From: DAOPJM01 sp964490325 | Lineage (GTDB): Bacteria; Bacillota; Clostridia; Christensenellales; CAG-138 | DNA: 26,522 nucleotides | Assembly: GCA_964490325.1 (NCBI GenBank) | Contig: CAZBBX010000029.1 | Coordinates: 1 to 26,522, forward strand | Direction: 5' to 3' | Shown: piece by piece, positions 15,805 to 23,966 of the stretch | Position numbering within the stretch: position 1 is the first letter of the stretch | Layout: the number at the start of each line of letters is the position of its first letter | Made by a program: the position numbers and the translations under genes | The notes under the pieces: model-generated | The model's database searches: none | The model's input: only the letters and a program-made list of their open reading frames with translations | What the model was told of the DNA's origin: nothing

Positions 15805-17130
15805 ATGAAGCGTCTTGTTGCGATCCTCTTGCTGCTGTGCTGTGTCGTCCGTTCAGGCGATGCGCTTGCCAAGCCCAATACGGACGCGGACGTGTTTGCT
15901 TCCGTGGAGGCGATCTGGGCGCAGCTGGACGCCGCCGAGGACGAGGCGCTTGCAGCGGGTCTTTCGGGCGCCGCCCTCACCGCCGCCGTGCGCGAAGCCG
16001 CCCTTGCCTGCCAAGACGTGGACGCTAAAAGCGTTTTGACGGAAGCGAACGGCTTCTCCTTTCTAAGCTGCGACGGCGCACATCTTTTTTATGACAGCTC
16101 CCTGCGCAAGCTGCAGCGCAGCGGCAACGAGGCGGCCTCCCGCAATGTCAGACGCCTGCTGCGCACAACAAGCTCCTCCGCAAACGTTTTGCTGATCGGC
16201 CCCTACTACGGCTATGACGAGGCCTTCACGGATTTCTACGCGAACTTGGCTGACAGGCTCTGCGCCGCTTCGGGCGGCTCTGTGGCGCTGCTCAGCGGCA
16301 CGGAGGCCACCGCCGCCGCCATCTGCGAGGCGCTGCCCGCCTACGGCGTGGTGCTGTTTGACGGGCACGGTGCTTTGACGAACGGCTGCTCCTACCTGTG
16401 CGTGCGCTCCACCGTGGGCATCAGCAGCGGCGACATCATGGACGGCAGCGCGGTCTCCCTCGGCAGCGGTCAGTACGGCATCAGCGGCTCCTTCCTTATA
16501 AAGCACCTTTCCGGAGAGCTGCCCTGCTCCCTTGTATGGCTGTCAAGCTGCTACAGCATGGACAGCGACGGGCTGTGTGCGCCGTTGATCGAGTGCGGCG
16601 CAGGCGTCGTATACGGCTATGCGGGCAACGTGCGCTATGACGGCGACCACGCCTTTGCTGACAGCTTTTATGCCGCGCTCATGACGGGCGAGACCGTCGC
16701 TTCCGCCATCGCCGCCATGAAAGAGGCCGTCGGCTTGGTGGATCCCACCGTGTCGGATCCTCAAACGGCTGCGCGCCCCTTTGTTTGCTCCGAGCGTGAC
16801 AAATACCCCGACACGCTGACCGCGGACCAGACCGTACTGTCCGACTGGACGCTGACGCTTGCCGCACCCACGGCTACGCCCGAACCCACCGCAAGCACAA
16901 CGCCAACGACTGCGCCCACGCCTGCGCTGCTGTATGGCGACGCAAACTTGGACAACGCCGTCCGCTCCGACGACGCAAGCTGTATTCTGCGGTACTGCGT
17001 CAAGCTGTGCGAATTGAACGCCCTTGCCCTTGCGCAAGCGGATATTGACGGCGCAGCAGGCGTAACAACGGCTGACGCAGCCGTTCTGCTGCGCTATTTG
17101 GTGCGCTTGGAACCGCGCATCCCCCTGTAA
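15805..17130 (+). CDS. Secreted clan CD (caspase-fold) cysteine peptidase with C-terminal dockerin
   Basis: A 441-aa exported protein. The signal peptide MKRLVAILLLLCCVV... is likely cut after ALA (residue 22). The catalytic-type region has a beta strand ending VVLFDGHGAL (His188) and, 61 residues on, LVWLSSCYSMDSDG (Cys249). This His-Gly then Cys order, each after a hydrophobic strand, is the caspase/gingipain/clostripain arrangement. Further support is VVYGYAGNV and the C-terminal helix before a Thr-Pro linker (about 355-374). A type I dockerin closes the protein, with calcium loops at Asp379-Asp390 and Asp413-Asp424. The ribosome site GGAAGGGG precedes ATG 15805. The phosphohexomutase gene follows after 21 bp, probably on the same transcript. 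Which peptidase family it belongs to, and whether it is active, is inferred. Confidence 0.82.
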   Translation: MKRLVAILLLLCCVVRSGDALAKPNTDADVFASVEAIWAQLDAAEDEALAAGLSGAALTAAVREAALACQDVDAKSVLTEANGFSFLSCDGAHLFYDSSLRKLQRSGNEAASRNVRRLLRTTSSSANVLLIGPYYGYDEAFTDFYANLADRLCAASGGSVALLSGTEATAAAICEALPAYGVVLFDGHGALTNGCSYLCVRSTVGISSGDIMDGSAVSLGSGQYGISGSFLIKHLSGELPCSLVWLSSCYSMDSDGLCAPLIECGAGVVYGYAGNVRYDGDHAFADSFYAALMTGETVASAIAAMKEAVGLVDPTVSDPQTAARPFVCSERDKYPDTLTADQTVLSDWTLTLAAPTATPEPTASTTPTTAPTPALLYGDANLDNAVRSDDASCILRYCVKLCELNALALAQADIDGAAGVTTADAAVLLRYLVRLEPRIPL

Positions 17131-17151
17131 GAAAGGAAACGGAGGCACAAG

Positions 17152-18660
17152 ATGGAACTGATGCACCTGCAAAACGGCAGCGACATACGCGGCGTGGCTC
17201 TCGCAAACGAGGCGGGGCGAAGCGTGGATCTGACGGAGGAGGCGGTGCGCCGCATCGGCGTCGCCTTTGTATCATTCCTAAAGGAACGCACGGGCAAGGC
17301 AACGGGACTGCGCATCTCCGTTGGGCGGGACTCCCGCCTGTCGGGACCGCAGCTGCTGCTTTGGCTGTGCGAGGCGATGGCAGGCGCGGGCGCCGAGGTG
17401 ACGGATATAGGTCTTGCCTCCACCCCCGCCATGTTCCTGTCCACCGTGACGGAGGGCTATCGCTATGACGGCGCGGTGATGATAACCGCCAGTCACCTGC
17501 CCCCCGAACGCAACGGCTTCAAGTTTTTCACCGCTGCGGGCGGAACGGAGAAGGCGGATATTCGCGCCATCCTGCGTCTTGCCGAGAACGCGGCGCCTGT
17601 TGCAAGCGGTACGTTCCTTTCGGATACTTTTATGGATGTATATGCGCTGCAGCTGGTCGAACGCGTCCGCAGGGGCGCAGGGATGGGGCCAAGACCGCTT
17701 GAAGGTCTGCGGGTCGTTGTGGATGCAGGCAACGGCGCGGGCGGTTTTTTTGCAAGCAAGGTGCTGCAGCCTTTGGGCGCCGACACAACGGGCAGCCGCT
17801 GTCTGACGCCCAACGGACACTTTCCGAACCATATTCCCAACCCCGAGGACGAGACCGCCATGGCGAGCATCCGTGAGGCGGTGCTTGCGTCAAACGCCGA
17901 TCTGGGCGTGATCTTTGACACGGACGTCGACCGTGCGGGCGCAGTACTGCCCGACGGGAGCGAGCTGAACCGCAACCGCCTCATTGCCCTGCTTGCCGCC
18001 ATCCTGCTCAAGGAGCATCCCGCCACCACCATCGTGACCGATTCGATCACCTCCGACGGCCTGACGGACTTTATCACGGGACTGGGCGGGGTGCACAGGC
18101 GCTTCATGCGCGGCTATCGCAACGTCATCAACGAGGCGCTGCGCCTGAACGCAGCGGGTGTGGACTGTCAGCTTGCAATGGAGACCTCGGGGCACGGCGC
18201 TTTGAAGGAGAACTACTTCTTGGACGACGGCGCCTATCTGATGGTGCGCCTGCTGATCGAACTGGCGAAGGGACGCGCCGAGGGGCAGACCCTTGCGGGG
18301 CGCATCGCAGATCTGCGTGAACCTGCCGACAGCCGCGAGTTTCGCATGGCGCTGACGGGCAGCGACCCGCAGGCCGACGGGAAGACCATCCTTGCGGCGC
18401 TGACGACCTATGCGGCGGATCGGGAGGGCTGGAGCTTCCCAAAGGAGAACCACGAGGGCGTGCGCATCGATCTTGACGCTGCGCACGGGAAGGGTTGGTT
18501 TTTGCTGCGCCTGTCCCTGCACGATCCGCTGCTGCCGCTGAACATCGAAAGCGACGAGCAGGACGGCGTGCGGCACATTGCAGGGGAGCTTTCCCCCTTC
18601 CTCATGGGCTGTGCCAATTTGGATGCAAGCGCTCTTGTCGCCTGCGCGGCGGAACGCTGA
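17152..18660 (+). CDS. Alpha-D-phosphohexomutase (phosphomannomutase/phosphoglucomutase family)
   Basis: A 502-aa enzyme that moves phosphate between C1 and C6 of a hexose phosphate, giving precursors for nucleotide sugars. Seen in order: QNGSDIRGVAL near the N-terminus, the substrate-orienting GRDSRLSGPQ, the phosphoserine loop MITASHLPPERNGFKFF (Ser114), the magnesium loop FDTDVDRAG (Asp256, 258, 260), the sugar-binding METSGHGALKEN, and a C-terminal phosphate-binding domain. The ordinary GlmM Ser loop (ASHNP) differs here (ASHLP), and the sugar loop METSGHG differs from the GEXSG of glmM, so this is the PMM/PGM type with unknown hexose preference. The start ATG 17152 has GGAGG upstream. 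It trails the cysteine peptidase gene by 21 bp and is followed by a bidirectional terminator. Confidence 0.92.
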   Translation: MELMHLQNGSDIRGVALANEAGRSVDLTEEAVRRIGVAFVSFLKERTGKATGLRISVGRDSRLSGPQLLLWLCEAMAGAGAEVTDIGLASTPAMFLSTVTEGYRYDGAVMITASHLPPERNGFKFFTAAGGTEKADIRAILRLAENAAPVASGTFLSDTFMDVYALQLVERVRRGAGMGPRPLEGLRVVVDAGNGAGGFFASKVLQPLGADTTGSRCLTPNGHFPNHIPNPEDETAMASIREAVLASNADLGVIFDTDVDRAGAVLPDGSELNRNRLIALLAAILLKEHPATTIVTDSITSDGLTDFITGLGGVHRRFMRGYRNVINEALRLNAAGVDCQLAMETSGHGALKENYFLDDGAYLMVRLLIELAKGRAEGQTLAGRIADLREPADSREFRMALTGSDPQADGKTILAALTTYAADREGWSFPKENHEGVRIDLDAAHGKGWFLLRLSLHDPLLPLNIESDEQDGVRHIAGELSPFLMGCANLDASALVACAAER

Positions 18661-18678
18661 GCGCAAGATATTGAAAAA

Positions 18679-18720
18679 CGGCGTTTTAGCGGTTTGAGCC
18701 GCCAAGACGCCGCTTTTATT
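18679..18720. terminator. Bidirectional terminator between converging genes
   Basis: Outer arms CGGCGT (18679-18684) and ACGCCG (18707-18712) enclose an inner GCGGTTT/GAGCCGC stem. The plus strand continues CTTTTATTTTG, and the minus strand continues TTTTTCAA, serving the phosphohexomutase gene and the gene at 18749. Confidence 0.85.
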
Positions 18721-18748
18721 TTGATTTTCCTGAATTAAAGATCCAAGT

Positions 18749-19810
18749 TTACGGCTCCGCCGTTACCTCCGCCTCCGTTGTCTTGTCGATCAGATACAGA
18801 AAGTCGAAGGGGCTGCGATTGCCGATGGGCTTGTTGACCAGTTCGTCTTGATAGCAGAGCTTCGCCGTCTGTCCGCCGTCCAGATTGTACGCCGCAGCGC
18901 AGCCCATTTCATACACCAGTTGGGAAAGCTCGCTCAGCGTCAGGCCGTAGGAGTAGCCCGACTGCCGTCCGTCAACGAGGATGAAGCAGTAATGCCCCGG
19001 CTCATAGTAGCCGATCACAGCGCGGGGATTGTAGTCGGCGATGCTGTCGGGAAGCTTGAACTTGGTCTTGGGCAGCCCCAGCTCGTCCAGCAGGGCAGGG
19101 CCGAAGCACCAGCTTTGCCAAGGATCGCCCGACAGGATCTCGTCCACGGGTACCGCGTTTGCATCGTAGGTGGTCATGATGCCATCGCGATACAGCACGC
19201 ACACATCCAGCGAACCATTGAGGCGGTTTAGGAGCAGCTCGCCGTTGCGAATGATCAGCGCATGATCCTTGCTGCCTGCGCCGTCGCCCGACATCGTGAG
19301 GAGAGCGCCAAGCTCCTTGGCGACCGTAAGGATGGGGCGTGCGCTGCTGCTTGCCAGGGTCGTGCCCGAAATGTAGGTGCGCAGCAGCTCGATATCCTGC
19401 ACATAGACGTCCGCCACATAGTAGGTCAGCGACACGCCTGTGCGTTCTGTGCCCGTGACGGTGCTGAGCGTAATATCTAAATTTTCGGAAGCGTAATGCG
19501 TTTCTTCATTTATAATGCTGCCGTCGTATACGAAACGGTCGGGATAGCGGCCGCCGCAAAGCCCTTCGGGCGTCGGCTCGGGCGTTTCCGTGGGCGCGGG
19601 CGTCGGTTCGGGCGTAGGCGAAGGCTCGGGCGTTTCCGTGGGCGCGGGGGTATAGTCCTCCAGCACGACGTCCACCGCCGTGGCGTTCGATGTCAAGGTG
19701 GGCGCAAGCGTGGCGGCGGGCTTGTCGACAGCCGTGCAGGCGGAAGAAAGGAGCAGGAGCGCAAGCGCTCCCATCAAGCAAGATCCCTTAAACTGTTGTA
19801 TTTTAAACAT
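18749..19810 (-). CDS. Phosphodiester glycosidase (NAGPA/DUF2233) family, lipoprotein-like
   Basis: A 353-aa exported protein. The N-terminus MFKIQQFKG... carries lysines, then a hydrophobic run ALALLLLSSAC. Cys25 could be lipid-modified, but the lipobox reads SSAC rather than the usual Leu at -3. A Pro/Thr/Glu linker (about residues 55-83) spans the wall. The domain shows NAGPA features: DHALIIRNGELL, the YNPRAVIGYYEPGHYCFILVDGR block, the LSQLVYEMGCAAAYNLDGG motif with TAKLCY, and a closing PIGNRSPFDFLYL. Family members hydrolyse phosphodiester-linked sugars, for example on wall polymers. The ATG at 19810 has a weak ribosome site; an in-frame ATG 12 codons on has AAGGGA upstream but would lose the basic N-region. 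It has its own promoter and shares a terminator. Confidence 0.87.
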   Translation of the reverse strand: MFKIQQFKGSCLMGALALLLLSSACTAVDKPAATLAPTLTSNATAVDVVLEDYTPAPTETPEPSPTPEPTPAPTETPEPTPEGLCGGRYPDRFVYDGSIINEETHYASENLDITLSTVTGTERTGVSLTYYVADVYVQDIELLRTYISGTTLASSSARPILTVAKELGALLTMSGDGAGSKDHALIIRNGELLLNRLNGSLDVCVLYRDGIMTTYDANAVPVDEILSGDPWQSWCFGPALLDELGLPKTKFKLPDSIADYNPRAVIGYYEPGHYCFILVDGRQSGYSYGLTLSELSQLVYEMGCAAAYNLDGGQTAKLCYQDELVNKPIGNRSPFDFLYLIDKTTEAEVTAEP

Positions 19811-19849
19811 TATGTTTTACTTATCTCGATTCCTGTCGTATGATGACAC

Positions 19850-19878
19850 ATTGTATCAGCCTGTCTGCTCAGCGTCAA
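19850..19878 (-). promoter_or_regulatory. Promoter of the NAGPA-family gene
   Basis: On the minus strand, -35 TTGACG (19873-19878), 17-bp spacer and -10 TACAAT (19850-19855), about 40 bp before the ATG. Confidence 0.7.
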
Positions 19879-19907
19879 GAAGTTTCGATCTTGAACCCTT
19901 TTAGGAC

Positions 19908-19952
19908 TTTCCTGCGCCTCTGTAGAATTAATTTTGAAAGATCGGCAGGAAA
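19908..19952. repeat. 8-bp inverted repeat in the divergent spacer
   Basis: TTTCCTGC (19908-19915) and GCAGGAAA (19945-19952), 29 bp apart, lie between the divergent NAGPA and tilS promoters. It could be a regulator site or chance. Confidence 0.35.
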
Positions 19953-19966
19953 ATGCCTTGTTTCTC

Positions 19967-19995
19967 TTGTCAAGCATGGGAAAAGAGGTTAAAAT
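19967..19995 (+). promoter_or_regulatory. Promoter of the tilS operon
   Basis: -35 TTGTCA (19967-19972), 17-bp spacer and -10 TAAAAT (19990-19995), about 42 bp before the tilS ATG. Confidence 0.65.
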
Positions 19996-20037
19996 AGAAA
20001 AGATTATAGCCGTAAGCTAAGTTGGGAGTACAGGGTC

Positions 20038-21366
20038 ATGCGCTTGATCGACGCCGACAGCGCCCTGCGCTGCGGTTGGACGGCCGCCACGGTCGTACTG
20101 GTCGCCTGTTCGGGCGGGGCGGATTCCACGGCGCTTTTGCTCGAATGCGCCCGCCTGAGAAACGAGGGCTCGCTGCAAGCCGTCTGTGCGGCGCATGTGC
20201 TGCACGGCATACGCGGCGCGGAGGCGGAGCGCGACGCCGCCTTTGTAAAGGCGCTCTGCGCCAAGCAAAACGTGGACTGCCGCTTTGTCGCGGTAGACGC
20301 GCCAAGCTATGCAAAAGAGGCAGGACTGTCCTTGGAGACCGCCGCAAGGGAGCTGCGCCGAACGGCGCTGGAGGCGGAACGGCTGCGCGTGAGCGCGGAC
20401 ACGATCGCGCTGGCGCATCAGAGGGAGGATCAGGCGGAAACGCTGCTGATGCACCTAAGCCGCGGCTGTGCGCTCAAGGGTCTTGTGGGGATGCAGCCCG
20501 TAACGGGATGCGTCTCGCGGCCGCTGCTCGACGTCTCGCGCACGGACATCCTGCACTATTTGGCTGAGAGTGGGCAGGACTATATCGAGGATTCGACCAA
20601 CGCGGACGATGCGCTTATGCGAAATCACTTTCGCCACCGCATCCTGCCGCCGCTTACGATCTACAATCCCCGTGCTGTGGAAGCGATCGCGGGAGCGTCC
20701 AAACGCTTTTGGGAGGACGAGACCTATCTGACAGAGCTGGCCAAGGCTGCGCTCATCAGCTGCAAGGGCAGCCGCAAGGCTCTCTCTGCGCTTCCAAAGC
20801 CGCTGCGCTATCGGGCGCTTCGAGAACTTTTGAGCGATGCTCCGCTCCTGACGGAGAACGACCTAAGTCGGCTGGACGCGCTATTGACAAAGCAGAGCGG
20901 CCGCAGTGCAACGCTTTGCTGCGGTCAACTCGTGCAAACGGAGGGCGACGCCCTTGTGTTCAACACCGCAGCTGCGCAAAGCTATGAGCTTCCGCTGCCC
21001 ATCGGCGTTCGGGTGCGGACGCCTTACGGCACGATGGAGGTCCTGCACGTGGAGAAGGCACACTTTCCCTGCGCCGCAAACGACGCCTATGTGGATGCAA
21101 ACGCCGTGCGGGGTGCGCTAAAGCTGCGATCCCCTCGGGCGGGAGATCGATTTACCCCCTTTGGGATGAAGGGGACCAAGCTCCTGTCGGATTATTTCAC
21201 CGATAAGGGCGTTGCGCGTGGGCGGAGGGTCTGTCCCCTCGTCTGCGATGATGCGGGCATACTGCTGGTTACGGGGCATACCATAGCCGAGCGAGCGCGT
21301 GTGACCAAGGACACCAAGAACATACTGTGTTTCCATTATGAGGAGGATACCAACGATGTGGGGTAA
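20038..21366 (+). CDS. tilS: tRNA(Ile)-lysidine synthetase
   Basis: Converts C34 of the CAU-anticodon isoleucine tRNA to lysidine using ATP and lysine, which lets it read AUA codons; essential in most bacteria. The 442-aa product has the PP-loop SGGADS (25-30), the AAHVLHGIRGAEAERDAAF segment, SLETAARELRRTAL, LAHQREDQAETLLMHLSRG, RPLLDVSRTDILHYL, DSTNADDALMRNHFRHRILP, and a C-terminal domain ending GVARGRRVCPLVCDDAGILLVTG. This is the long TilS form. ATG 20038 is preceded by GGGAG. The stop overlaps the hpt start by 11 bases. The order tilS-hpt-ftsH is a conserved Gram-positive operon. Confidence 0.95.
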   Translation: MRLIDADSALRCGWTAATVVLVACSGGADSTALLLECARLRNEGSLQAVCAAHVLHGIRGAEAERDAAFVKALCAKQNVDCRFVAVDAPSYAKEAGLSLETAARELRRTALEAERLRVSADTIALAHQREDQAETLLMHLSRGCALKGLVGMQPVTGCVSRPLLDVSRTDILHYLAESGQDYIEDSTNADDALMRNHFRHRILPPLTIYNPRAVEAIAGASKRFWEDETYLTELAKAALISCKGSRKALSALPKPLRYRALRELLSDAPLLTENDLSRLDALLTKQSGRSATLCCGQLVQTEGDALVFNTAAAQSYELPLPIGVRVRTPYGTMEVLHVEKAHFPCAANDAYVDANAVRGALKLRSPRAGDRFTPFGMKGTKLLSDYFTDKGVARGRRVCPLVCDDAGILLVTGHTIAERARVTKDTKNILCFHYEEDTNDVG

Positions 21367-21916
21367 AGAATTCATGGCGCAGAACCTTTCCGAGGTACTG
21401 CTGACCGAGGAACAGATCCGTAAGCGCGTTTTGGAGCTGGGTGAACAGATCTCCCGCGACTACGAGGGCAAGGAAGTCATCCTTGTTTGCATCCTCAAGG
21501 GCGCGTGCATCTTCTTCTCCGATCTGGCGCGTGCCATGACCATCCACATGAAGATGGACTTCATGGGCATCTCCAGCTACGGCGACGCGCAAAAGACCAG
21601 CGGGATCGTGCGCATCACCAAGGACATGGACACCAGCATCACGGGCAAGCATGTCATCATTGCAGAGGACATCATGGACAGCGGCCTGACGCTTTCGCAT
21701 CTGACCCGCCTGCTGTCCGCAAGGAATCCCGTCAGTATGCGCATCTGCTGCCTGCTGGACAAGCCCGAACGCCGCGAGTGCGAGATCACACCCGATTACT
21801 GCGGCTTCATCATCCCCAACAAGTTCGTTGTGGGCTACGGTCTGGACTACTGCGGCGAATACCGCAACCTGCCCTACGTGGGCGTTCTGAAGCCCGAGGT
21901 CTACTCGGGTCAATAG
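21356..21916 (+). CDS. hpt: Hypoxanthine phosphoribosyltransferase
   Basis: Salvages hypoxanthine and guanine to IMP and GMP with PRPP in the cytoplasm. At 186 aa it matches the family. Landmarks are VILVCILKGACIFFSDLAR, MDFMGISSYGDAQKTSG, the PRPP-binding VIIAEDIMDSGLTL with its two acidic residues, and PNKFVVGYGLDYCGEYRNLPYVG. Of several in-frame ATGs, 21356 is chosen because GAGGAGG lies 8 bp before it, inside the end of tilS. An alternative at 21374 (MAQNLSEVLL) has no better site. ftsH follows after 76 bp. Confidence 0.95.
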   Translation: MWGKEFMAQNLSEVLLTEEQIRKRVLELGEQISRDYEGKEVILVCILKGACIFFSDLARAMTIHMKMDFMGISSYGDAQKTSGIVRITKDMDTSITGKHVIIAEDIMDSGLTLSHLTRLLSARNPVSMRICCLLDKPERRECEITPDYCGFIIPNKFVVGYGLDYCGEYRNLPYVGVLKPEVYSGQ

Positions 21917-21920
21917 CGGC

Positions 21921-21980
21921 CTTGCGCCCTATGGCGCAAGACGGCGAAAAATTTAGGTACCGCGGGTCAAACTGCTCGCG
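21921..21980 (+). promoter_or_regulatory. Two hairpins in the hpt-ftsH spacer
   Basis: CTTGCGCC/GGCGCAAG (21921-21940, loop CTAT) is an 8-bp perfect stem without a T tract. CCGCG/CGCGG (21960-21981) follows and ends directly at the ftsH ribosome site GGAGG. They could damp read-through or tune ftsH translation. Confidence 0.4.
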
Positions 21981-21992
21981 GTGGAGGAACGA

Positions 21993-23954
21993 TTGAACAA
22001 TCCAAACGCAAAAAAGTACATCACGATCGTCATTTGGGTACTCATCCTGTTCGGGATCATCTACATGATCACCGGCGGCTTCAACACGCAGGAGCCCGAT
22101 ACCCTGAGCTTCTCCGAGTTCACGGCGTTGCTGGACGAGGGGAAGATCGGCTGCGTCAAGGAGATCTTGGGGCAGGGCAGCTTCTACGGGCTGTACAGCG
22201 ACTCCAAGCTCGACATGGACGCTCTGCCCGACAAGGCCGACTTTACGCTGGTCATGTCCGAGGACAGCTTCCGCGAGGGCATGAGCGCCTACCTCATCAC
22301 AAAGCAGGGGCTGAATAAGGACGAGATCACCAGCGCGGACTATCCCTACTCCTTTGAGGTGCAGCAGCCGCAGAGCGAATCTTGGCTGCTGGTGCTGCTG
22401 CCCTACCTCATCCTTGGCGGCGCGATGGTCTTTTTGGTCGTCATGATCATGCGGCAGCAGGGCGGCGGCAAGCAGATGATGAACTTCGGCAAGTCCCGCG
22501 CCCACCTGATGACCGACGGCGAGTCCAAGGTGACCTTTGCCGATGTTGCAGGCGCCGATGAGGAAAAGCAGGAACTTGCCGAGATCGTAAGCTTTATGAA
22601 GGATCCCAAACGCTTCGACGAAGCGGGCGCACGCGTACCCAAGGGCGTGTTGCTCGTAGGCCCTCCCGGCACGGGCAAAACCCTGCTGGCCAAGGCCGTG
22701 GCGGGTGAGGCGAAGGCTCCCTTCTTCTCCATCTCCGGTTCCGACTTTGTAGAGATGTTCGTGGGCGTGGGCGCTTCCCGCGTGCGCGACCTGTTTGATA
22801 CCGCCAAGCGCTGCGCGCCTGCCGTCGTGTTCATCGACGAGATCGACGCCGTAGGCCGTCACCGCGGCGCAGGTCTGGGCGGCGGCAACGACGAACGCGA
22901 GCAGACGCTCAACCAGCTCTTGGTCGAGATGGACGGCTTTGCAAGCAATCAGGGTCTTGTGGTGCTGGCCGCTACCAACCGCGCCGACATTTTGGATCCC
23001 GCGCTGCTGCGTCCCGGCCGCTTCGACCGCCGCATCATGGTCAACTATCCCGATGTGAAGGGGCGCGAAGCCATCCTGCACGTTCATGCGCGCAACAAGA
23101 GCTTCGAGTCCGATGTGGACTTCAGCGTGCTTGCAAGGCGCACCCCCTACTTCACAGGCGCAGACCTGGAGAACGTGCTCAACGAGGGCGCGATCCTTGC
23201 CGTGCGCAACGGACGCAAGACCATCAGCATGGACGACCTCAACGAGGCCATCACCCGCGTGCAGATGGGTCCCGAGAAGAAGAGCCATGTCGTCACCGAG
23301 GAGGACAAGCGCATCACCGCCTGCCACGAATGCGGACACGCCATCCTTGCGCTCTGCCTGCCCAAGTGCGACAAGCTGCAGGAGGTGTCCATCATCAGCC
23401 GCGGCATGGCCGCAGGCTACACCATGACCCTGCCCGAGAACGAGCAGTCCCATCAGCAGAAGTCCCGTATGCTGGACGAGATCTGCATGACGATGGGCGG
23501 CCGCGTGGCGGAGGCTCTGGTCTATAACGACGTCAGCTCGGGCGCCAGTCAGGACATCAAGCAGGCCAGCTCGCTGGCGCGCAAGATGGTCGAGGAATGG
23601 GGCATGTCCGACGCCATCGGTCCCGTCTTCTTGGGCGGGGACGACGAGGTGTTCATCGGCAAGGAGTGGGGACGCAGCCGCAGCTACTCCGAGGTGCTGG
23701 CAGCGCGCATCGACGAGGAGGTACATACCCTCATCGACACGCAGTACAAGCGCGCCGTACAGCTGCTCACGGAGCAGCGCGCCGCACTGGATCGCTGCAC
23801 CGAGCTGTTGATGGAGCTGGAGCGCGTCAGCGGCGAGGAATTTGAAGCCGTGTTCCGCGGCAATAAGACTGCAAAAACAATACAGGCAGCGGGAGCCGAG
23901 ACCCCCGCAAGCGAGCCCGCGTCGCCCGAAACGTCCGCGCCCGCCGAAGCGTGA
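21993..23954 (+). CDS. ftsH: ATP-dependent zinc metalloprotease FtsH
   Basis: Membrane-anchored AAA+ protease that unfolds and degrades membrane and regulatory proteins as a hexamer. The 653-aa product has an N-terminal membrane segment (YITIVIWVLILFGIIYMI), a small external domain and a second membrane segment (LLVLLPYLILGGAMVFLVVMIM). The AAA domain has Walker A GPPGTGKT (223-230), Walker B VVFIDEIDAVG and the second region of homology (ATNRADILDPALLRPGRFDR). The peptidase site is HECGH (445-449), where most FtsH have HEAGH. The C-terminus is Ala/Pro/Glu-rich and likely disordered. The start is placed at TTG 21993: GGAGG lies at 21983-21987, five bases before it, whereas the GTG at 21981 overlaps that site and has none of its own. 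The stop is followed by the PHP gene after 12 bp. Confidence 0.96.
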   Translation: MNNPNAKKYITIVIWVLILFGIIYMITGGFNTQEPDTLSFSEFTALLDEGKIGCVKEILGQGSFYGLYSDSKLDMDALPDKADFTLVMSEDSFREGMSAYLITKQGLNKDEITSADYPYSFEVQQPQSESWLLVLLPYLILGGAMVFLVVMIMRQQGGGKQMMNFGKSRAHLMTDGESKVTFADVAGADEEKQELAEIVSFMKDPKRFDEAGARVPKGVLLVGPPGTGKTLLAKAVAGEAKAPFFSISGSDFVEMFVGVGASRVRDLFDTAKRCAPAVVFIDEIDAVGRHRGAGLGGGNDEREQTLNQLLVEMDGFASNQGLVVLAATNRADILDPALLRPGRFDRRIMVNYPDVKGREAILHVHARNKSFESDVDFSVLARRTPYFTGADLENVLNEGAILAVRNGRKTISMDDLNEAITRVQMGPEKKSHVVTEEDKRITACHECGHAILALCLPKCDKLQEVSIISRGMAAGYTMTLPENEQSHQQKSRMLDEICMTMGGRVAEALVYNDVSSGASQDIKQASSLARKMVEEWGMSDAIGPVFLGGDDEVFIGKEWGRSRSYSEVLAARIDEEVHTLIDTQYKRAVQLLTEQRAALDRCTELLMELERVSGEEFEAVFRGNKTAKTIQAAGAETPASEPASPETSAPAEA

Positions 23955-23966
23955 AAGGTGAGATCC

